From the NCBI GenBank assembly GCA_963691815.1, contig OY829657.1, forward strand, positions 15,818,712 through 15,882,711: a stretch of 64,000 nucleotides of DNA. The letters are read 5' to 3'. Source of the DNA: Echiichthys vipera (taxonomy: Eukaryota > Chordata > Actinopteri > Perciformes > Trachinidae). The translations under genes were made by a program, and so were the position numbers. The stretch's first letter is position 1; every line of letters starts with the position of its first letter. Below are positions 1 through 24,143 of this stretch, piece after piece. Under the pieces are notes generated by a model. That model was not told the origin of the DNA, made no database searches, and saw only the letters and a list, made by a program, of their open reading frames with translations.

Positions 1-1306
1 GCTCTCGCTCTCCCTCTCCTTTTTTTTCCTGATTTACCGCGCTTTCCTCAGAAAGCTCCATTGTTCCCCTAGCCTAAGTCTCATCAGGCCTTTTGTGGCT
101 GACTATCACAGCAGCAGGCAGAGAGCTGGAAATGTATAAATGGTATCATGCCTTGTGATTAATGGCGGTGCTTATGAGTCAGGTCTGATAACGGGCCTGC
201 TCTCTACTCAATTTCAGATACCGTTAATGGAATCTGTCTTCTGCGATTGTAATGTGAGAGCGCCTAATTTGCTATGGAGCTTGAAGCTGTCACCGGCAAG
301 GGATTGTGGGGTCATAAGGGACCTGGCAGCCGTTTGGCCTGCAGCTTGTATCTGCGGTGCTGAATAGAGCAGCTCTCTGCCTGTCAGTTAGCTGATAGGC
401 TGATGAGGACTCTAAGCCACTCCACACAATGGCGAAAAGGGCCATACTGCCTGACTTCCCTAATTGTCGAGCCTGCTCATATTTCAGAGCCAGCATGCCG
501 GGGACTGGGCTTCTTTTTTTTCTCCTTTCTCTTTTTTCCCCTCTCTCTTCTTGAACTTTTTTCTTCCCTTTTCTATATTTCATCCTTTATCCCGCACACT
601 GTCTCACCCCTTTAACGCACACTTCTCGGCACTATTTTTCTTTTCTTTCCCTTTTCCTCATCATTTGTCGCCCCTCTCTCTCCCCCTCTGTCTCTCATTT
701 TAGTAAGTGGTGGGTCTTAGCGTATGACAGATTATCCCAAGTTTGCTTCAATTACCGCAAAGGAGATGGAGACAGTACAGGAGGGGAGGAAAGGGAAACT
801 TTTGTGCACACATTATATTTAAGAAGCTGAGGATAAAGTGCTATCTCTACCATGGTGGTTTCTGTGCCAGTCTGCTCGAGATCCACCGGCTGCTGGGGAG
901 GGAGTTCTCATGATATGTGAATGGCCCAATTCACTGGGTGTTTTTCAAGGTCTTGTCCGAGAACCAAACTTGGGTCGAGGGAAGATTATAATGGGTCCCC
1001 AAATTAGTCTGGGTGAAGTGGTGGCTTTTGTTACCGCAAAAATTTTAATTTGTGTGAACTGCTGACTTTGTTGTTTTTCTTTTTTTCAGTAAGTATAACT
1101 TACTTATTTAAACACCTGAAGCTCTGCAGCCTTTAAAACTGACTATAATAAAGTAATGCTCGAGGTATATTTGAATAATGGGCTGTCTAATTTGGTTGGA
1201 ATCAGGTACTGAATGGGATTTTAAATACACATGGGTTTGTGTCGGAAGTCGCAGATATTTCTAAAGTTGTGTATAATTATGTAGGCCTGTCCTCCCTCAC
1301 TGTCAG
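1..1306 (+). other. TMEM260 intron (3' part) with an enhancer-like block
   Basis: No coding exon of TMEM260 is recognisable here, although residues before about 118 of the family are missing. Bases 125-490 are of mixed composition, free of simple repeats, and contain several homeodomain-type ATTA/TAAT cores; this looks like a conserved non-coding element. Bases 510-700 are pyrimidine-rich simple sequence. Confidence 0.5.
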
Positions 1307-10942
<9,636 letters not shown>

Positions 10943-12345
10943 CAAGATTCAGAGAGACCTACATGTAGCTGGTACACTTGAGTGTACGACATGAGTCCAG
11001 CCGAAGTGCAAGGCACCAGAGACGAAGTCTGAGCCAATGTGCCCCTTTGCATGGTTTAAAGGTGGAACTCCAGAAGGAAAGAATGACGTTTAGTTAAAGT
11101 TTTGGCTAAATGGACTGAGTTGGGAATTAAGTGGAATGCTGATGCAGAAGTACTGGGACATAGTTCAAGCAGAACTCTACACAAAGCACAGAAGACAAAA
11201 CTCAGCAATGCTTCAATTCTTCATGAACGGTTACAGTTGACCAGTGGCGGAGCTTGACTTCAGGAAGCCTTGACTGAACCCAATCAAATAGTGCGTGCGC
11301 CCCTTAAAGTCACCCATTCGATTGCTTTATCATTACATCTCCTTTTTTTCTCTTCTGCTCTCACAGCTTTTAACATGCTGATTATTTTGCCTCAGCCACT
11401 GCTCTACTTCTCTTTTTCTCACATTAGGATAGCAAGGCCGAGATTGAGGGAAAACCAATTTGGGGGCAGAAATGGGGGATTAGAGCGGTTGTTTAATCTA
11501 GCACAGACTTGTGCTGTACCACACAGTCCTCACTCCGTGTAACCAGCACTACCCACCCACCACCCCTCTATCCTTCCATCAGTCTATCTTAGATGGTCCT
11601 TTAAATGTTTAAAACTAATGGATTCGATGAGTGTTTTTTTCCCCCTCTCTTCCTTCCTAACGGGAGGGCTGTAATCCCTCATGGATTTAAATGAAATGTG
11701 AAATGTCACAATGCCAGGGACCCTTTTAGAGGTGCGTTTCTGTGTGCATGTGTGTTGATTTATGTTCGCATGTTGGCGCGTGTGTGTGTATGAACATGGT
11801 TAAATCAGCACCCAAGCCTTTTTCCTGCGGAACTGCATATAAACATAGTCGATGAACAGATCGGCACACTGAAAAGTACTTTGATCATCATACAAGCACA
11901 AAGTCATGCAAACTCCAGGGACATGCAAGACCATCAGCCATCTCCCAGGAATTGTAGCCCTTCGATGGTTGCTGGAGAGAAAATGTAGCATGCGAACACA
12001 GGGAGTGGACCAGAGTCACTTGTCAGAGTGTTCTCAGTGTCCAAAACCTCAGTTACAAACAGTTTTTTAAATCCTGGTGCTGATGTTAAGGAACCTTGTG
12101 GCCAGGAAATGTGTTGGATAGGGGTGAAACCAGTCTATTGCCATAAGATTTATGAAAAACTGCTGGAGGAGCCTGGTGTTTGAGTCACCGCTAGAAACCG
12201 AAGGACAGTGAGTGGATGTGTCAGCTAGCTGGATGATAAGATTCAACCTGCTGTAGCAGATGGTTTCATTTCTTTAAAAAAAAAAAAAGAAACTCCTTTA
12301 CGTTCTAGTTTCAAATATTTCAATAAAGATTCTGTCTATTTTAAC
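10943..12345 (+). other. tmem260: Probable TMEM260 3' UTR
   Basis: About 1.4 kb of non-coding sequence follows the TAA. The first clear AATAAA in the right strand is at 12322-12327, just after an A-rich run at 12277-12289. No other exon is visible. The end is inferred, not proven. Confidence 0.55.
12322..12327 (+). terminator. Candidate poly(A) signal AATAAA of TMEM260
   Basis: Canonical AATAAA followed within 35 nt by a T-rich stretch, consistent with a downstream element. It is 1.38 kb after the stop codon. Confidence 0.5.
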
Positions 12346-15300
12346 ACATTTTGGAATATTTTTTTCCCACGGTAGACTAGGCCTTATATACAGTATATCA
12401 GTATTGATCATATTTGTTCAACCATTTACATATTCATGTTTGTTTTTGTGTAAACATCACAATCATTTGCTGTCCTGTAATTTTTCCTTACTTTCTTCCT
12501 GTCCTCCCCTTTGTCATCCATCTCTTGTCTCCCACCCTCTCATCCCCTCTCACCCTGTCTTTCCCTAACCCCTCTGTTCTTTTCTTCTCCCCTGTCTCTG
12601 AGAGTCAGTTGCCCACCCTAAATCAGCAAGCTGCCGAGGATTGTGGGAACCCATGGAATCGCCGTGACCAGGGATGCAGGCAGGGAGCCACGGCAACGCT
12701 GGAATGTGGGGCGTCTGAGGAGATAAGAGCTGTGAGCCCAGCCAGGGAGAGGGGAGGGATGCAGCGAGAGGAGCGGGGGGGTGGAGGAGGACGAGGCAGA
12801 GTGAGGAGGGTGAGACAGAAACAGGGAGAGCAGCAAGTCTGTGAATGGGGAGACAGAAACACAACACCATAAACAGCCCAGAGAGCAAGACAGAGAGAGA
12901 CACAGAAAGAGGGGCGGAGGACTTAGGGGGGCACACACTGGAGATGGGAAGCCAGCCTTATTCCTCTTTGCATTTCATTTACATCCCTGGCCGTATCGAC
13001 CAATCGGATTGGGAGCAAAGCCCAGGGCTTAGGAGGGGAATAAAAAGACAAAATGCCTTTGCTGCTCTCATCCCTCCCTGATAATACCCCTTCTGTTTTT
13101 CTTTTCTCTTTTTCTCCCGTCTATAAGTAGATACTGTCCGAAATGCCAGCGGAAAAGCGACACCTCCGCTTGCTGTGTATCTCAGATAGACCGAGCGGGA
13201 GCAGGGGCTGAAAAGACAGCTTTAGCAACTGGGCCTATCTCCTCTCCTCTCCACTCCCTGGCTGGATGGAAGCTTGGAGTGGAGGGAGGCGGAGGGCCGG
13301 GGTGTGTTGGTTAGTGTTTGGGAAGAGAATAGCGGGTGTGAGAGGCATGATATACTGAGCTGGCCACAGATTTTGCAGAATCTTGCACTCTGAAAAACTT
13401 TGCCTGCAGATCCCATTCCTAAGTATGAGAAACCTGTTTCAAGGATGTTTACGAGGTGCCACCCATCTTTGTGGAGGTTGCCAATACCTGCTACCAAACT
13501 CCACACACATTTTTTGCTTTGGATTGTTTTTATTCTAGCGCACTAAGTTGCAGGTTTACCTGAAATGGCAACTCTTGTCAGTTCCCTGTAATGTCTTAGT
13601 TACACAACAGTAGATTTTCAACACAGTGGAACCTTAACTTTAAAAATCTCTAACATACTGAAAGCTATTGTTATTTTAGCTAAATTAAATATTTTCTTAT
13701 GAACTCAGCGTTGTGTATTGGGAAGAATTGGGCCCATTAACGTCTGCGTTGACATGATGTCATGATTGACTTGTCTCAGGTTTTTGTTTGCTCCCACTCT
13801 TGATGTGTGTGTTTCTCCGTGTGTGGTAGCCACTGTTTGTATGTCAGGTACAGTATGTTTGCAGGTTTACTGAGTTTATTTATACAGGTGTTTTGTAGTG
13901 CTTTCTATTGTGTTTCCTGTTTGTATTTGGGTTGCTATGCGTCTATTGTGCCAAAATGGAGAAAGTGTCTTCGCTGTTTCTAAGTGTCTTTCTTGTATTT
14001 AAAGACTTTCCCATTGTCTTGTTGCTCACGTCTTTGTGTAGGTGCACTATTGTACTGCCTCGGCATCACTGTTGATATAGAGCTTATTGAAAATGATTGT
14101 TGCTGCACAGATGAGAATTCCTCTCAATAGGGGTCTGCAGAAAAGCCTTCAGACATAGAGAGGGTCCTTTACCTGCCTTTGCCAGATGCATGTGAGAGAT
14201 AAGGTCACCTTAGGACCCTGTGTGGAACCCCTCCACCCTTCACAGCATCCTCATCCCACTCAGCCCGCACAGCCTCACCCCTTTAGTAAAACAAACCAAA
14301 CAATAGAGGCATATATGTGAGGGATTAGAGGTCAGAGGGTTGGGGAATGCGACATCTCCATTTCCAGGATCAATCTTCAACCACTTGGTAATCTCTGGCC
14401 CCAGGCCCCACATACCTCCAGTGGTCTGTGTGAGAGCTGGCATTGCCAGGCTGTAGGAGCTGGTACTGCTGCTGGGTGTGGGGTGTTGATGGGATAGTCG
14501 GGGTTATAGCCTGATATGGATGGATGGAAGAGCAAGGGGATGAGTAACAGGGTCCCCACTTTTTTTTTTTCCAAACTTCACCTAAATTCTTACAGAAAGG
14601 GTAAATGCTTGTGTGTGATTTTGCCTATGCATGACACATTGTTAATGTGTACTTTGTGTGTTCAGGTTTGTAAAGTTTGTTTTAATCTGTACATTTGTAA
14701 ATGTGAACTGAGTTATTCAGAGCAAACTGAATATTATCCCCAAGTTCCCGTTATCTTGTGTACACACATTTGTTTATTTGATACAGCCCCTCTCCACTAC
14801 AGCACTTCTGTATATCAAAGACAGCAGTGTTGAGCGCAATTGAAAATGGCTACCGTGGAGAAAGGTCTCTCCCTGCCTTAGACTGCGAAGAGGCAGAAAA
14901 AGCCTCATTCTCCACTCCCTTCTTAGATCTATTTAAATAATTGAGGAGTAAACTGACAAATTAGGCACCTTTATGGACGCCCCTGGGCTCTCTCTGGGGT
15001 CCTTCAGTTTCCCCAATACAAGAGAGTGCCACCAGCCACAGGATAATATCTTTGTGTGCTTTGAGAGGGGGGAGGAAGGAGGGTAGTGGGCCAGGAGGGG
15101 TTTCGCCAATCAAGCGGGCCACACTTCCTCCCCCAGGTTCTAATTTTGTGCCACATTAAAGAGCTCGGCCTCCATTTAGGACACAGAGAGGCATTTTCAT
15201 AATTTGCCGGGTCTCTCTACTAGCTCGGGGTGCCTTTTTTCCTCTCTCTCCTCCCTCTCTCTCTCTCTCTCACTCCGTGTCTGAATGGAAGGCCTGGGGA

Positions 15301-17716
15301 GGAAGAGGGGTAATTCATTCGCTTCCTTTCAACCAACCAGCTTCAGTGCTGCATAATGTTGCTGCTAGGTGTGTATAGTAGCAAATATTTATCTCTTCAA
15401 TAATTCTCTATTAGACCTGAATAGTATTTTCCGTATAAAAGCTAACACTGCTCATTGTCATCTATACAAAAAAAATGGTGTCATTCACATTTTGTTAATA
15501 CATTAAGGTCTGTATTTAGCATTGTGGTGGTAAAGACTATAGTGTACCTAATCTGTGACCATACAGCTGTGATGCTTACATTGATAAAAATCAGGGATGT
15601 AGTGTACATACAGTACATAATCTAGGTTAAGGATGTTTCATTTTCTCTTGCTGACACCATCCATTCATGCACCATTGATTCATATGCGATTGGTCACATA
15701 ATTCACAGTCTCAGGGGGCATTTCATCGCTGACAGACAAGCTAATCTAAAATCCCCCAATTTACAAATGAAAATCCCACCATCCAATTGGGCTAATAGAG
15801 GGACTTGAATGGGATAATAAGATGTGGTGTAATACTGTGTAAAAAGCCTGTAATGTTGTGTTGGTGTAAGAGCCTGTGTGACTGGATGTTTGACTGTTTG
15901 CAGTGATTACAGGGGCCTGCGGGCCTGGCGGCGGCTCTGTGGCTGGGGCAGGGAGCTTCTCCCTGGGTAAGGAGATACGCCTGTCTGCCCCTTCCGCTGG
16001 AGCTACAGGAACCAGGATGTCAGGAGGGAGACTGCTCCCTGTGAGCTCTCTCTCTCTCTTTTTCACTCTGTCTCTGTCTGTCTGTCTGTCTCTCTCCCTC
16101 TCATTCCCTGTCTAGCTGTGTCTGTACTATTGCAGTGCTTGCAGATGTGCACAAACAAGGGAGGATTAAAGCAAAACGAATCTAAACAGACAAATGGAAT
16201 TAGAGTGATGGGTGTCGGTGGGCTGGTTCACAGTGATAAACATAATGATGCTCTGTATGTGTGTTTGTGTGTGAGTGAGTGTGTTCCTGTGTCTAGGGGA
16301 TTATCAGTGGATAGGTGTGTGGTGTGTATGGCTGGGTGACTGCTTCTGGGTGTCTTTGTGTGTTTGCCTATCTGTCTATGTTTTTTTAATTATGTGTGTG
16401 TATATTTACTCGGTCTCTACTTGTGTGATGAATGTGCTATTCTACGTTGCCTCACAAAAACAAGTCTCTGCGCCCTCTGCATGTGCGTGGATATGTTTCT
16501 CTGTTTTCCTGTTGATCCGGGTCATATTTCCTTCTCGTCTTTCATAGTGTCTGTTTGTATTTGTGTACCGGAGCCACTACCTAAGCCTGTATGCCTCTAC
16601 TGGACGTCATAACTCTTCACCCAATATTGACATGTACCTAGAAAGATGAGAGAAGGTTTGTGGAATATGAAGGTCTCATGAACTGATCTTGCATAGCACC
16701 CTGCAATTTATGTGCAGGCTTGTTTTCTTTGTGACAGGGGTTCAGTGTTTGTGCACTGAAGAGGTCAGGAGTTTGGAGGTGCCAGCAGGGGGGCAGCGAT
16801 CAGCAGACTGGGGCTCCCCTGCCGAGGGGCTCTGGGATTAGGGCTAAACCCTGCCCTGCCAGATGGGCACAACACACCCCCAGCATCACACACCAGCATC
16901 TTCTTGTGTGGAAACTAGGTGACTGGAACCATGGTGATACTCACTGGTAGACTTCTCAACTGACTCAGAGGTCAATACAAGTGCATCGATATGATCACAA
17001 TAAATTCTTTATGTAAATCTATCCAGCGTTATTTATTTGAAAGAAATCCCTAATTGTTGCATTAAAAAATATCCCCTCATTAATTAAAGTTTAGAATTGC
17101 TATTCATTAGTTTATTATTGATATGGATTGGTTAACTAAATTAATCCTTTTTCGTTCCGAGCAGCCGTGTTAGTGAATGTATCATCTCTTCTCAGGACCA
17201 CACAGAATGGCGGCAGGCAGGAGAGACGACTGAGATGAGGTACTCTTCAAAGTGTCAGCTAGTGGACATTATGGCCAGTCAGCATGTTCAAGGGTATCGG
17301 AAATGAAACTTACAGGTTGTTTTGATGTGGTGTATTTCAGAGCCACAGGCAACACTGAAATGATATAGTGTGTGTGTGTGTGTATGTGCAGGTATGTGTG
17401 TGAGGGTAGATTGGTGGCTCAGGAATCAGCAGTGTGTTGACTGCTTCCTGCTCGACTTTTATCGCACACAACTGGCACTAAATAGTGTCCAATTCAGTTC
17501 ATGGATCTCTGAATTTCAGGTTAGCTTCACTATTGGTTATAAATGTTATAATGTTGTAATAGAGTCCCATAAAGGTTGCTTCTCTTACCTAAAATAAGTA
17601 GTTTAAACTAGCCAATCAACATTTCCATGCTTGGATTAAGTCACTCTTGCTAGCAGACCTATATGACTTTCAAACTGATAACCGAGGACACCTACTTAAC
17701 ATTTAATCTAGATGTC

Positions 17717-17878
17717 ACGATTCACACACCCATGCGCAGCTCGGGGAGCAATTTGGGGTTCAGTTTCGGCACGAGGACACGTCGACATGCGCACCGGAGG
17801 AGCCGGGAATCGAACCGCCGATTTCTCAAATGGAGGACGACCCACTTTTACTTTAAGCCACATCCGCCCCCCAAGTGT
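17717..17878 (-). mobile_element. tRNA-derived SINE remnant
   Basis: On the minus strand a Pol III B-box-like GGTTCGATTCC lies at 17816-17806. It is followed by CCGGCTCCT and, at 17759-17743, AACCCCAAATTGCTCCC, the arrangement of a widespread teleost tRNA-SINE body. The A-box region near 17860-17850 is decayed and the 3' tail is cut short. Family name not assigned. Confidence 0.6.
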
Positions 17879-20800
17879 AGCCTCGCATGTTAAAATCCAG
17901 TAGTATAGAGTGAGTCAACCTGCTGCGAGTCTTGGTGATATTACCCCACCTGGATCTGTTATCCACGGGTTCCCCAGCATGACTTAGAAAATCGTCTCTG
18001 TATTAGTAGAAAGCAGATTACATGAGTAAAGTGTACAAACAAATAAAAGATTACAGGCTGTGAACATGTTTCAGTCTAATGCCCTTTCAACAAGCAGTGC
18101 TCAGCACAATGCTTTTCTCTCCCCAAGCTAAATTTGGATTTCCCCTCTGATGTGAAGGCCTGCTGGCCAGCTGTCTTCCACCAAGAGCACAACCTCTGTA
18201 ATGACAGTGTTCCACACGACTGGCCTGTCTCCTCTGCTGGTATTAGTTAGGCTTTGGAGTTCAAGTGACTACGGGGTTTAAACACAGATTTTTTTTTTTT
18301 AAAAAAGGGGGGAAGAAAGACTCGCTGTTGTTCTTGAAAAGCTGTGTTTATCCAGGATTAGAGACACCAACATGTTAATAATTGTTTCTCACAGAACTGC
18401 AAAGAAGCACTTTCCTGTAATCCCCTAATCAGGCATTACACCTCTGAGCGAAGCCACAACGCAGGCGCGTGGTGTCTGTGACGCAGCACGCCCACACTGT
18501 GTGATATGCCCGCGTCTTCCCCGACACCACACCCACTATGCACAAAAGCACCTGCTCTATTCATTTCCCTTTTTAAATCAACTTTCCTGTAACCACATCC
18601 ACTCACTAGCAAAGATCTATTGAGACCAAATTTTTTTTCTTTCATTGATGCATCTGCTGGCATATAGCTGTACTCATTATTTTCAGTAAAGTAAGAGTAC
18701 TTTTTTATGTTTTAACATGTTGACGTGTACAAAGGTAGATAAAGTCACCAGGTTTGTTGATCCTCCAGAAGTGGTGTGAAGCATTAACAGTCTACAAATT
18801 AAACTTTCCTTTTTTGTCTTCAGGGTAATTTGTGTTGCCTTGGATGATGATATGGTCAACTGGTGGTTTCTTTCAGAATAAAAGCTTATTAAAAAAAAGC
18901 TAGATGTTACTCATAAAACCAGTTTGAAAGTAATTTCTGCACCCTGCACTTTAGTGGCGGTAGAATGTATCACCTCCTCTGATGTTGCCAAGGTCACATA
19001 GTTTGCTAGTGGTTGGTCAGCATGTCAGTACAGTGGCACAGGGTCAGACACAAGGCCACTGTACATGCTGAGATGATGACAGGTCTGAGGCTAGTCCTAG
19101 GAATGTGAGGGCAGAGTCCCACAGGCAGTCAACATGGGAGCTGCTGGTTAACTTATTAAGTCTCTATATTAGAAAATGCTGTAATCAGCAGAAGCATCAT
19201 TTTACTTTACATTTATTCAACAAATGTTTTGACATCTATGAAGAAGACCTGAGATGAAGATGATTAATCATCATGGCGAACCATGAGTATTTTCCTTGGG
19301 ATGCATCAGTGTGTGAGGCGATGTTTAAACCGCACCCCAAAGCATGCAGTGTCTCTGTCTTTTTGTGTTCACATTCAGCCTCTTTTTTTCTTCTTTTTTT
19401 TTTTTTGAATTTATTTGTGCCCATTGTTGATGTTGAATGTTTGTTTGTTGTTCCCCCAGTCTTAGCCCCCTGTCTCCTTGCAGGGCCTTGTTGGAGAGTG
19501 CAATGAGAGGCTCGGCAGGGATTAACCTGGGGAATTGAATTAGTGGAGCTGTCGTCCCTGCTCTTAACATTTCAATCTCCCTGGGCTGGCTGGCGGTGCT
19601 GGAGCTGGACCTGTGATGGCCAGCAGCTGGGGAAGGAGGGAGGGGTGCAGAAGCAAGACACACGTTTGACAAACAGATTAGTCCGGCACCCTGGTGGAGT
19701 GTTGCTGGTGGGGGGAGGTGATGAAGACGGGAGAAGGATGGAGTAGAAAAGGGAGCAGAAAGAAAAGAAACACAACTGTATTTCTTAACTTAAAAATTGT
19801 AATAACCAACTATGGCCATAGGAGGGAGCACATTTAGTTTTTTAATCACTTATATAGACTCAGTGACTGATAGTGTTAGCACAAATGAACATTTTTAGCA
19901 CGTTTATTTCTTTAAAAAACATTTACCTGTATTGTGGAAAATCACTGTTTTTGGCACTTTTTGGTTAAATCAATAGTTTCTATATTTACCTGTGCAATTA
20001 GAATGCCCAAGATGCATTTTTATTTTTCATTTACGTATGTTTACCCAAAAATTTATCAAGGGACAGTGTGCATCATTACATTGATGATTCAGAAAATAAG
20101 ATACGTGCACCACATTTAGAAAAAAACTAATTTCCATCTGTAGTCTGCAAAACAAGTAGACAAAAATAAAATAAAATACAAATAGACGCAAAAACAACAA
20201 AATGCTCACAAAATGAATAACACCCTACACAAAACCACACGCACACAATCTAAAAAGCACTAAAATTAGAACAGATATTCTGTACTATGAACATGATAGA
20301 AAGCATCCTACGCTATACAGTTCATGGTACATAAGGCACCCAATACAATTAAAGTGATGATACACAATCTACAATTACATTTGTTTTTAAGGTCAAAACA
20401 TTTTGTAGATTATTTCCTATTCATGAATTATTTTCTGAAGATTTTGGTAAGTATTTGTTGGTACATGTAACCACGCCCTGTGTCATTGGCCCAGCGGTGG
20501 TGTTGGTGAGCACTAGAAGGAGGCTAACCAGTGTGAGCTTGGAGTAATCACTACTCAATCTGAAGCCACACTGTTGCATTGTAATCCTGATGCTAAACTT
20601 CCCATTAACCCATCTGGGACCCTACAACTGCTCACCCCCCACGAACACACACACACACACATGCACACGCTAAAAGCAACCCTGGCTGTGTGTTAAAAGT
20701 GCTGTCTGTCCCGTTAGCGCCTGCTAGGGGGGGTCATGTCCAGCAAATTAAAAAAGCTGCCGTAGGAATGTCGCCAAGTCCCACAGGAGCAACCAGCACC

Positions 20801-23786
20801 CGTCCCTCTTCCAGCTCTGACCCACTGGTCACCGGTGAATCCCCTGTTTGTATTCCACGCACAATCCCAGCCCTCGGGAGCGGTCCCAGAAGCCTCCTGT
20901 GGGACTGCTGATAATTTAAGTCAAACATTATGTCCCTGCTTGTTTGACACCCATTTAAAGCTTTTCAATCACATGTGTTTGCTACAGTCCATTGCCTAGC
21001 CTTTGAGTGCTATCCCTTTCACAGACCTAATCAGTTTTGTTTGATCAAGTTCCTCATGTCAAAACAATTGATTTTCTTTAGAAATCCAATAGTTGGACTG
21101 ATAATTCAGAATAGATTAGATGTCCTTTTTGTTTTTTTTTAACAAGATGTATTCTTTTGACAGCGAAGCCAACAGTGGACTTAGAAACTCAATTCCCCTC
21201 CCCCAGTGTGCCTCACCGACTTCCCCGCATGCTCCTCCTGACGCATGGCTGGCCAGTGTCAGTGTACCACTAATTAAGGACTCTTTGAGAGCTATAGAGC
21301 ACGCTCATTAACGACCTGTAGCATCCTTACTGTCCATGGAGTGAGAGAAGAGGGGAGGGAGGGCCAATTCAGTTTGAGGGTCTGCTGGCCTCGTGTCCAG
21401 AATGTCAGGGAAGACCCACTTAGATAATATTTGGCATGCTGATCGTTAAAAACCTACAGTATTGGGTTATTAGTTCATGTTAATTAATGTAGTATTTTTG
21501 ACAAGTTTCCAGAGAGGCAGTCTTTAGTTAGTTTGAGTGTAATTTTATCGTGCATTTACAATTTTTACACTTAATGTTTAGCAGACATTATTATTGGCTT
21601 ATTCTGATATATTTACATTTTTTTGTGTTTGTAATTTTCCAGCAATTATTGGTTGTTTTTTTTATGGCCGCTCCAAAGTCGCCCTTCCCAGTTATTCCCC
21701 ACCCCATACAAAAAAAAAGCTGCTCCAACTGTCAGCCTCCCTGCCACTTGTTTATTCCATTTTCATGGAAATGCAAAACAAAACAAATGACCGTGTTTGT
21801 CTTTATGAAAGTAGGCCAAACAACCGCTGACAAACAAGAGGGGGAGTTGTAGGTCAGGGTGCCACAAGCCATGTGTAACCGTGCCTGACGAGAGAGCATG
21901 ACACGATGTAGTAAGCCACAATAGACACAATAACATGCAAACACCCCTGCCAGAATGATGTAACATTGTCTAGACTACACAATAACACGCATAAATACAT
22001 GAGTTTCCAGAGCAAGCATACAGGGGGTGGACAAAATAACAGGAACGCCACATTATAAAATACCTGAACAGTTCAGAGACAAATCTACCTTTACTAACTG
22101 CTGATGCAACGTCAGTTTTAAATAGGGCTAATAATAAAGATTTCGAAGCAAAGATGTGAATCTTACAGAACTCTAAAGAGGTCAGATAGGATTGATGAAA
22201 ATGTCGCTCTTTATGGCAGTTCATAAATCACACAGCAGCACAGTCAGCAGGGGTCTGATGGGAACAGCTGATCATTGCTTGTTTGAACTGATCAATTTTG
22301 TCAATCTGTGAGCAATGAGTGAGCAAGGACCGTAACAAGTTCTGACCAAGATTAAATGTTGCCAAAATGTCTGAACACATTAATTATATAGTATTCTGTG
22401 AAACAGTGGAAGTTTAAGTTGGCATGTATTCCTTAACCTCCATTACAGAGGCCATAAAAGGAACTTAATGTTTGAGCGGCTTTCTAAAAATAGTAAATAT
22501 TAAAAAAAATCTTTAGGGCTTTTATTTGTACTGACTCACTACAGTTACTTTTTCCTGCATGTTAAAAGCAGCAATATGAATTTCATTCACAGCAGAAGTT
22601 GACCTGTTATTATAATATTCAATTTTAGACCTCGTTTAATTATAATAGATGAGATTGTTTTTAAGTGCCCCCCCTTCTCCCTCACATATAAAAATGCAAA
22701 CACACGTCATATTCTTTGTCTCTTGCCCCCTCGTCTGGCATAAGACCTCAGGTTAGACACATGCACACACATAACAGATGCCCCCTGACGCTCATTCACA
22801 CAAAGCGGGCACGTGATCGACGGCCCTGAGTCCACAGGCCTGCCAGCCTCATGGCATTGTGTTCCCCTTGGGCAGGCAGCCGGCCCCCGTAAATACCCCT
22901 TTGTCTTGAGTGAGATAACAAAGCAGTGGCCAAGCCGCTGGTGTGGCACGCGCACAACCACTCATCATCCCCCTGGTCTGCGACCTAAACAGGTGGATAC
23001 GAGGGAAGGGCTGGTTGTGGCGGGTGGACGAAGAGGGGGGGAGGGGAGAGAAGAGGCTGCATCTGTCCCCACACTCAACGACACCCTGGGTCAGCCACTG
23101 CCCCATATGCTATCAGAAGAGAGGGAGGCACGCATTCAAACCCAGACAAACAGGTGGAGGGGGTAAAAAGGGGGATTAAGAGAGGTAAAATTGATCATAG
23201 GAGGATAGAGGGGTTTTGAAACTGTCAAATTAGCTGTATAAGAAGAAAAGGAGATTTGGATATCCCCCGAAGATTTCACTTAGAGGAGATTCTCACCCCT
23301 TAAGCCATATTAAATGTTTGGCCTGCATTATGACAAGCACTTTTTGTCTCTGTCTAACAGCCATATTGGCTCTCTTGCCCTAGAGCGTTCTCTCCTCAAC
23401 AGGCAACTGTTGCTCTGTTTATGTTTTCAAGACAGAAACTCATTTGTTCTGTAAAATATCAAAAGCTTCATATTAAGCTGGGTTTTATGCACTTTCTCCC
23501 TGAGTTGTATCTCTGTAATATAATGTATGTGTGTGTGTTCTGGGCCTTTTCTTTGGACATTTGTGGGTATATAAATGGTAAAGCCACATTCACATATGGC
23601 AGTAGAGGCATAATGCTGCTCTCCAGACAAAGAAGGCACCCCTCTCTAGAACCCTTATTTCTAAGGTGATTTTACATAGATTTGTAGTTGTGCCTTTAAC
23701 TTGTATTAGAACAGTTGAAACAGAAGGACAGAGATACTTTTTCAGCTGTGAGCAGCTTTCATGAGAAGTTCACAGTGAAGCATAAT

Positions 23787-24004
23787 AGACCTTTTTTCAC
23801 AGCAGACGTCTTGATACGTTTTGACTTGTCATAGGTGGAAAAAGCACAAATGAAACAAACTGAACGGCTCAGCTCCAACAAGTGTTCCAGTAAGCCATGT
23901 CAGTGAGCCAGCACGTACATACCAGCTCACCCTTTTCATCTTATCAATTACACCTGCGCTTTTCCTGCTACAACATGCCAAAATGTCTGCTGTGAAAAAG
24001 GTCT
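23787..24004. mobile_element. MITE with about 27-bp terminal inverted repeats
   Basis: The left end AGACCTTTTTTCACAGCAGA and the reverse complement of the right end (AGACCTTTTTCACAGCAGAC) match except for one base of the T run. The element is 218 bp with no coding capacity. The internal motif GGCTCAGCTCC is shared with the second copy. Superfamily not assigned because no clear target duplication is visible. Confidence 0.72.
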
Positions 24005-24143
24005 TTTGAGTGTGAGTATGGCAGCAAGGGGTCGCAGGTGTGAGCACAGGAGCTTGCAGCATACACTGTGTAAAATACATCAAGAATTAAGACCTTTGAG
24101 CTACAGCTGCAAGACATGAAATGTGCTTACTGAAAGTAGCAAT

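Noticed and set aside
12414..12938. Overlapping open frames on both strands, 106-152 codons
   Set aside because: Low-complexity serine/proline and glycine/arginine composition with no recognisable domain; probably a GC-rich non-coding block.
16781..16797. Second CTCF motif (CCAGCAGGGGGGCAGCG)
   Set aside because: One extra G in the core breaks the spacing, so it is not claimed as a site.
22021..22060. Transposon end beginning CAGGGGGTGGACAAAATAAC
   Set aside because: Looks familiar as a DNA-element terminus in fish, but I could not find a partner end or target duplication.
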